From contig JBOGZD010000113.1 of NCBI GenBank assembly GCA_050697155.1, positions 1-9,210 of the forward strand: DNA of 9,210 bases, in the 5' to 3' direction. The notes under the pieces were generated by a model that ran no database searches, was not told the origin of the DNA, and was given only the letters and a program-made list of their open reading frames with translations. A program made the position numbers and the translations under genes. The stretch is from JBOGZD01 sp050697155 (GTDB taxonomy: Bacteria; Actinomycetota; Thermoleophilia; Solirubrobacterales; 70-9). Below, one piece after another: positions 6,080-9,210 of this stretch; the first letter of the stretch is position 1, and each line of letters begins with the position of its first letter.

Positions 6080-7678
6080 GTGACCACCGTCCGCGAGGCC
6101 TCGTTCGAGCTCTTCCGCGCGCACGGGATGACCACGATGTTCGGCAACCCGGGCTCCACCGAGTTGCCGATGCTCACCGGGTTCCCGGACGACTTCCGCT
6201 ACGTGCTGGGCCTCCAAGAGGCGGTCGTGGTCGGGATGGCGGACGGCTACGCCCAGGCGAGCGGCAGCACAACCCTGGTCAACCTCCACACCGCCCCCGG
6301 GGTCGGCAACGCGATGGGCGCGATCTTCAACGCCCAGGCAAACCACGCCCCGCTGCTGCTCACCGCGGGCCAGCAGGTGCGCCCGGTGGTGACCATGAAT
6401 GCGAACCTGACCAACCGGGATGCGACCCGGATGCCGCATCCGCTGGTCAAGTGGAGCTACGAGCCGCCCCGGGCCGAGGACGTCCCGCACGCGCTCGCGC
6501 GCGGGATCCACACCGCGGGCCTGCCGCCGAAGGGGCCCGCGTTCGTCTCGATCCCGATGGACGACTGGGAGGCCGAGGTCGACGGCGACTACGCCCGGCA
6601 CGCGATCGAGCGGGCGACCACGGGTCGCGCGACCGCCGATTCGGAAGCCGTGCGCGAGCTCGCTGCGAGGCTCGAGGCAGCACAGAACCCGGTGCTGGTC
6701 GCGGGACCCGACATCGACGCGAGCGGCGCCTGGGACGCCGCGGTAGCGCTCGCCGAGCGCCAGCGGCTGTCCGTGTTCGCGATTCCGGCGCCGGGAGGCG
6801 GACGGATCGGCTTTCCCGAAGGCCACCCCAACTTCCGCGGCGTGCTGCCGCCGGCGATCGGCCCGCTCTCGGAGACGCTGGCCGGGCGCGACCTCGTGCT
6901 CGTGGTCGGCGCGTCGGTCTTCTCCTACTACCCCTACATCCCCGGCCCGCTGCTGCCCGACGGGGCGACGCTGGTGGCGGTCACCTCCGACCCCGACGAG
7001 GCGGCGCGGGCGCCGATGGGCGACGCGATCGTCGCCGACGTGAGGCTGACCCTGGAGGCGCTGCTCGACGCGGTCGGCGAGTCCGAGCGCGACCCGGGCG
7101 AGTCGCTTCCCGAGCCGGTGGCCGGCCCTGAGCAGGACCCGATCACAGGGACCGCGGCGATGCACGCGCTCGCGGCCGCCTTCCCCGACGACGGGATCAT
7201 CGTGCTCGAGGCGCCGTCATCGACGCTCGCGCTTCGCAACCAGCTTCGGCTCTCACGGCCCGGCAGCTACTTCTTCGGCGCCGGCGGCGGGCTCGGATTC
7301 GGGCTCCCGGCCGCGGTCGGGGTGCAACTCGCCCAGCCCCGGCGTCCGGTGGTCTGCGTGATCGGCGAGGGCTCGGTCCAGTACGCGGTCACGGCGCTGT
7401 GGACCGCGGTCGCCTACGAGGTACCGCTCACGGTGCTGGTGCTGCGCAACAGCGAGTACGCGATCCTCAAGTGGTTCGCAGAGGCCGAGGAGGTCAGCGG
7501 CGCGCCCGGGCTCGATCTGCCCGGGCTCGACACCGCCGCGATCGCAAGCGGCTACGGGGTCCAGGCGCGGCGGGTGGAGGGCGCCGAGGAGCTGCGGGAG
7601 GCGCTGGGCGCTGCGATCGCCTCCGAGCGCCCGCAGCTGGTCGAGGTCGGCGTCGCTCCGGGGATGTGGCTGTTCTGA
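6080..7678 (+). CDS. mdlC: ThDP-dependent benzoylformate decarboxylase-like enzyme
   Basis: This 532 aa protein aligns by eye along its length with Pseudomonas benzoylformate decarboxylase (528 aa), which converts benzoylformate to benzaldehyde and CO2 in the mandelate pathway with thiamine diphosphate and a divalent metal. Matching blocks are FGNPGSTELP (21-30, catalytic Ser26), LQEAVVVGMADGYAQA (45-60, ThDP-activating Glu47), NLH (His70), GPAFVSIPMDDW (152-163), AARAPMGDAIVAD (308-320) and GGLGFGLPAAVGVQLA (403-418). Two key sites differ. The position of BFDC His281 is Tyr284 here (VFSYYPYIPG), and the metal motif GDG is GEG (Glu430); the later metal Asn is kept at 457. A true benzoylformate activity is therefore uncertain, and a relative acting on another 2-oxo acid is possible. 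No mandelate racemase, mandelate dehydrogenase or benzaldehyde dehydrogenase gene is nearby. The start GTG follows a -10-like site. The 3' end overlaps the methyltransferase gene. Confidence 0.82.
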   Translation: MTTVREASFELFRAHGMTTMFGNPGSTELPMLTGFPDDFRYVLGLQEAVVVGMADGYAQASGSTTLVNLHTAPGVGNAMGAIFNAQANHAPLLLTAGQQVRPVVTMNANLTNRDATRMPHPLVKWSYEPPRAEDVPHALARGIHTAGLPPKGPAFVSIPMDDWEAEVDGDYARHAIERATTGRATADSEAVRELAARLEAAQNPVLVAGPDIDASGAWDAAVALAERQRLSVFAIPAPGGGRIGFPEGHPNFRGVLPPAIGPLSETLAGRDLVLVVGASVFSYYPYIPGPLLPDGATLVAVTSDPDEAARAPMGDAIVADVRLTLEALLDAVGESERDPGESLPEPVAGPEQDPITGTAAMHALAAAFPDDGIIVLEAPSSTLALRNQLRLSRPGSYFFGAGGGLGFGLPAAVGVQLAQPRRPVVCVIGEGSVQYAVTALWTAVAYEVPLTVLVLRNSEYAILKWFAEAEEVSGAPGLDLPGLDTAAIASGYGVQARRVEGAEELREALGAAIASERPQLVEVGVAPGMWLF

Positions 7679-8448
7679 GCCCCACCCCCGCCCTCTATGA
7701 CGAGCTCGCCGAATGGTGGCCGCTGCTCTCGCCGCCCGACGAGTACGCCTTTGAGGCCACCCAGTATCTGCGGCTGCTGCGCGAAACGGTCGACGGCCCG
7801 CTCGACGAGGTGCTCGAGCTTGGCAGCGGTGGCGGCAATAACGCCTCGCACATGACGGACGACTTCCGGATGACGCTCGTCGATCTCTCGCCGGCGATGC
7901 TCGCCGTCAGCGAGCGGCTTAACCCGGAGTGCGAGCACGTCGAAGGCGACATGCGCTCGGTCCGGCTGGGGAGGACGTTCGACGGGGTGTTCGTCCACGA
8001 CGCGATCGCCTACCTGACCACCGAGGACGACCTCGCCGCGGCGATCGAGACCGTGGCCACCCACTGCCGGCCGGGCGGCGCCGTGGTGCTCGTGCCCGAC
8101 TTCGTCGCCGAGACTTTCACGGAGGGCTCGGAGCACGGTGGGCGCGACGGGGCCGACCGCGCCCTGCGCTACCTCGAATGGCACTGGGACCCGGACCCCA
8201 CCGACACAACGCACCGGATGGATCTCGCCTATCTGCTGCGCCACCCCGACGGCTCGGTCGAGGTGCGAGGCGACGCGCACCCGTGCGGCCTGTTTGCGCG
8301 CCAGACCTGGCTCGACTTGCTCGCGGGGGTCGGGATTGACGCCGAGGCGGTCCCGTTGCCTTCCGAGGACGAAGACCCGCACGGCCGCGAGGCGTTCGTC
8401 GGGCGGCGACCGGGTAGCGATCAGTTTCCGCCCTCCGGGCGGTCGTAA
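7666..8448 (+). CDS. Class I SAM-dependent methyltransferase
   Basis: This is a predicted cytoplasmic methyltransferase of 260 aa; the substrate is unknown. Motif I is VLELGSGGGNN (49-59, SAM-binding glycine loop), the acidic residue ending strand 2 is Asp73 (TLVDLSPAML), motif II/III is EGDMRSV near 93-99 and FDGVFVHDAIAYL (105-117), and the post-core RPGGAVVLVPDF is near 135-146. This is the Methyltransf_11/25 type. GTG 7666 is preferred because it is a normal start and overlaps the decarboxylase end by 13 bases. The alternative is CTG 7675, which overlaps the decarboxylase TGA as CTGA, as at pyrE; it would remove three residues. Either way the two genes are probably co-translated, hinting that the product may act near the decarboxylase pathway, but this is weak. 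Confidence 0.85.
   Translation: MAVLSPTPALYDELAEWWPLLSPPDEYAFEATQYLRLLRETVDGPLDEVLELGSGGGNNASHMTDDFRMTLVDLSPAMLAVSERLNPECEHVEGDMRSVRLGRTFDGVFVHDAIAYLTTEDDLAAAIETVATHCRPGGAVVLVPDFVAETFTEGSEHGGRDGADRALRYLEWHWDPDPTDTTHRMDLAYLLRHPDGSVEVRGDAHPCGLFARQTWLDLLAGVGIDAEAVPLPSEDEDPHGREAFVGRRPGSDQFPPSGRS
8428..8442 (+). terminator. GC hairpin at the methyltransferase 3' end
   Basis: CCGCCC-TCC-GGGCGG is a perfect 6-bp all-GC stem with a 3-base loop, ending a few bases before the TAA stop. No T-run follows. It could be a weak terminator or attenuator before the VOC gene, or simply coding sequence. Confidence 0.25.
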
Positions 8449-8484
8449 CTGGAAAGAGGATGAGAATCCGACTTCACAAGCGAT

Positions 8485-8489
8485 AGGAG
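8485..8489 (+). promoter_or_regulatory. Shine-Dalgarno of the VOC gene
   Basis: AGGAG with a 6-base gap to ATG 8496 is the clearest + strand ribosome-binding site in the window, and it fixes the start. Most other + strand genes here rely on overlaps or look leaderless. Confidence 0.75.
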
Positions 8490-8495
8490 CCAGCC

Positions 8496-8867
8496 ATGTT
8501 CGAGAGCACGAACGCGTACAGCGGCTTTGCCGCACCCGACCTGAAGCAGGCGCAGGAGTTCTACGGCGAGAAGCTCGGCCTGAAGACCACGCTGGTCTCA
8601 GACGACCTCCTGACCTTGCATCTCGCCAACGGCCGCGACACGCTGATCTACCAGAAGCCGGACTTCACCCCGGCCACCTACACGATCCTCAACTTCGTCG
8701 TCGACGACAGCGAGAAGGCGGTCGACGAGCTGGCCGCGCGCGGCATCGAGGTCGAGCGCTACGAGGGAATGGGCCAGGACGAGAAGGGCATCTCACGCGA
8801 CGGCCCCAACATCGCCTGGTTCAAGGACCCCTTCGGCAACATCCTCTCGGTCCACGAGGACGTCTAG
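8496..8867 (+). CDS. VOC-family (glyoxalase/bleomycin-resistance fold) protein
   Basis: This 123 aa cytoplasmic protein has two beta-alpha-beta-beta-beta repeats, the usual single-domain VOC size. The first repeat opens with GFAAPDLKQAQEFYGEKLGL (10-29) and the second with ILNFVVDDSEKAVDELAARG (64-83). The closing signature is WFKDPFGNILSVHE (108-121). The usual metal-ligand His of the first strand is absent, and the Glu normally found after DPxGNxx is Ser here (DPFGNILS). A classical metal-dependent glyoxalase I activity is therefore unlikely. Binding or sequestration of a small molecule, or another VOC reaction, fits better. It has its own Shine-Dalgarno 47 bases after the methyltransferase stop, so it may be transcribed alone. 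The 41-base palindrome 40 bases downstream could end its transcript. Confidence 0.85.
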   Translation: MFESTNAYSGFAAPDLKQAQEFYGEKLGLKTTLVSDDLLTLHLANGRDTLIYQKPDFTPATYTILNFVVDDSEKAVDELAARGIEVERYEGMGQDEKGISRDGPNIAWFKDPFGNILSVHEDV

Positions 8868-8872
8868 GCAGG

Positions 8873-8991
8873 CGCCCCGACCCGGTGAGCTGGAAGCGGA
8901 ACGTCGATTGGCGCTTTAGTGGCGCATAGCGCCACTTTCGCGCCAATGGACCATCGGCCCACGGTGGTGCAGCCTTGCGAACGCCCCGACC
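8873..8991. repeat. 10-bp direct repeat pair bracketing the palindrome
   Basis: CGCCCCGACC occurs at 8873-8882 and again at 8982-8991, where it forms the 3' acceptor end of the tRNA-Arg fragment. The copies are 109 bases apart and enclose the 41-base palindrome. They could be remnants of a small insertion or of an earlier attachment-site duplication, but 10 GC-rich bases can repeat by chance. Confidence 0.3.
8907..8947. repeat. 41-base nested perfect inverted repeat with four half-sites
   Basis: The outer arms ATTGGCGC (8907-8914) and GCGCCAAT (8940-8947) and the inner arms AGTGGCGC (8918-8925) and GCGCCACT (8929-8936) are each perfectly complementary, separated by 3-base spacers TTT, ATA and TTC. 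The half-site TGGCGC thus appears twice in each orientation, with the two same-orientation copies 11 bases apart, about one helical turn. As RNA it would fold into two stacked 8-bp stems and could end the VOC transcript, though no T-run follows. As DNA it looks like a binding site for a dimer of dimers, or a REP/MITE-type or cruciform element. Confidence 0.8.
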
Positions 8992-9023
8992 AGGATTCGA
9001 ACCTGGGACCTACTCCTTAGGAG
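8982..9023 (-). pseudogene. 3' half of tRNA-Arg(CCT), probable att scar
   Basis: Reading the - strand from 9023 downward, the order and spacing are exactly those of a tRNA 3' half. The anticodon loop is CTCCTAA (anticodon CCT), followed by the 3' anticodon strand GGAGT, a 5-base variable loop AGGTC, T-stem CCAGG, T-loop TTCGAAT, T-stem CCTGG, acceptor strand TCGGGGC and discriminator G at 8982. CCA is not encoded. Upstream (9024-9060) there is no ACTCC anticodon strand, no D-arm with A14 and GG, and no GCCCCGA acceptor strand, so the gene is not complete. A break of homology at the anticodon loop is the usual mark of integrase-mediated insertion into a tRNA gene. The stretch 9026-9088 next to it shows nothing further. 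Confidence 0.7.
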
Positions 9024-9088
9024 GGCTCTCGGGCGAGTAACGGCCGGGCACCGTCGGGCATGAATGGCCTGCACATCGGCCAATTTCG

Positions 9089-9210
9089 GTAAGCGTTCAG
9101 TCGGTCCGCCGGGCGCTGGCCCGGGGGAAGGCCGGTTGACATAAGCAGGCTCCGCGCCGGGCACGGCGAACCTTGCCGACATGGATCGCGCCGAGGCCGA
9201 GGCGATCTAC
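9089..9210 (+). mobile_element. Left end of an IS66-like insertion sequence (continues past window)
   Basis: GTAAGCGTTCAGTCGG at 9089-9104 matches the GTAAGCG-type terminal inverted repeat characteristic of IS66-family elements. The probable transposase frame starts 92 bases further in. A perfect -35 hexamer TTGACA lies at 9136-9141, with no convincing -10. IS66 elements usually make 8-bp target duplications, so bases 9081-9088 (CAATTTCG) should recur at the far end. The other end is outside the window. The family call is from memory of the terminus and the first residues. Confidence 0.5.
9181..9210 (+). CDS. Start of probable IS66-family transposase (10 residues visible)
   Basis: The ATG at 9181 opens MDRAEAEAIY and runs off the window. 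This start resembles the N-terminus of IS66-family transposases seen in high-GC actinobacteria, where an acidic helix ending in AIY leads into a coiled-coil region. Together with the GTAAGCG terminus 92 bases upstream it supports an IS66-type element. Only ten residues are visible and no catalytic residue can be seen. No Shine-Dalgarno is evident. Confidence 0.4.
   Translation, partial: MDRAEAEAIY

Noticed and set aside
5981..7165. 394-codon open frame on the - strand opposite the decarboxylase
   Set aside because: It is antisense to a protein matching BFDC along its length; no motifs and a biased composition.
7675..7677. CTG start for the methyltransferase (CTGA overlap)
   Set aside because: A normal GTG start is in frame 9 bases upstream at 7666. 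CTG remains possible but is not needed, unlike at pyrE.
7552..8535. 327-codon open frame on the - strand opposite the methyltransferase
   Set aside because: It runs across two genes and their spacer on the other strand and shows no recognisable domain.
8982..9060. A complete tRNA-Arg gene
   Set aside because: The 5' half does not fit: no D-arm, no strand pairing with GGAGT, and only GCCCGA rather than GCCCCGA at the wrong distance (36 bases before the loop instead of about 31).
8916..9182. 88-codon open frame on the - strand at the right edge
   Set aside because: It would run across the IS terminus, the tRNA fragment and most of the palindrome, none of which should be coding.

Overview
The window is about 70% G+C and codes densely, with little space between genes. 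Its starts are mostly GTG, genes overlap by 4 bases at stop/start junctions, and some starts look leaderless (a -10-like hexamer just upstream of GTG). The gene content is a glycine-linker YkuD L,D-transpeptidase, a small class III cyclase and a benzoylformate-decarboxylase-like enzyme. This suggests a high-GC actinobacterium, perhaps a Thermoleophilia/Solirubrobacterales-type chromosome. That placement is inferred from style and familiarity, not from a marker gene.

Left block, + strand, 1-4084. It opens with the 3' part of a CPBP-family intramembrane protease, followed by the ATPase and permease of an ABC-2 (NodIJ/DrrAB-like) exporter; all three overlap end to end. Next is a secreted L,D-transpeptidase, probably with its own leaderless promoter, and then pyrE (orotate phosphoribosyltransferase). 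The only well-placed start for pyrE is a CTG overlapping the transpeptidase stop. Middle block, - strand, 4115-5968. A soluble class III adenylate cyclase leads a coupled unit with a coiled-coil protein and a small PsbP/Mog1-like lipoprotein. A possible 19-codon ORF fits exactly between the cyclase and the coiled-coil gene, with 4-base overlaps on both sides.

Right block, + strand, 6080-8867. A ThDP-dependent benzoylformate decarboxylase homologue has changes at two key active-site positions. It overlaps a class I SAM methyltransferase, and a VOC (glyoxalase-fold) protein with its own good Shine-Dalgarno follows. The 111-base divergent gap between the cyclase and the decarboxylase holds a TACATC/GATGTA inverted repeat, a candidate operator.

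The last 340 bases look like a junction between chromosome and mobile DNA. In order they contain a striking 41-base nested palindrome of four half-sites, an exact 3' half of a tRNA-Arg(CCT) on the - strand with no matching 5' half (the usual scar of site-specific integration into a tRNA gene), and a GTAAGCG terminus followed by the first codons of what is probably an IS66-family transposase running off the window. No CRISPR array, rRNA, complete tRNA or complete mobile element is visible.
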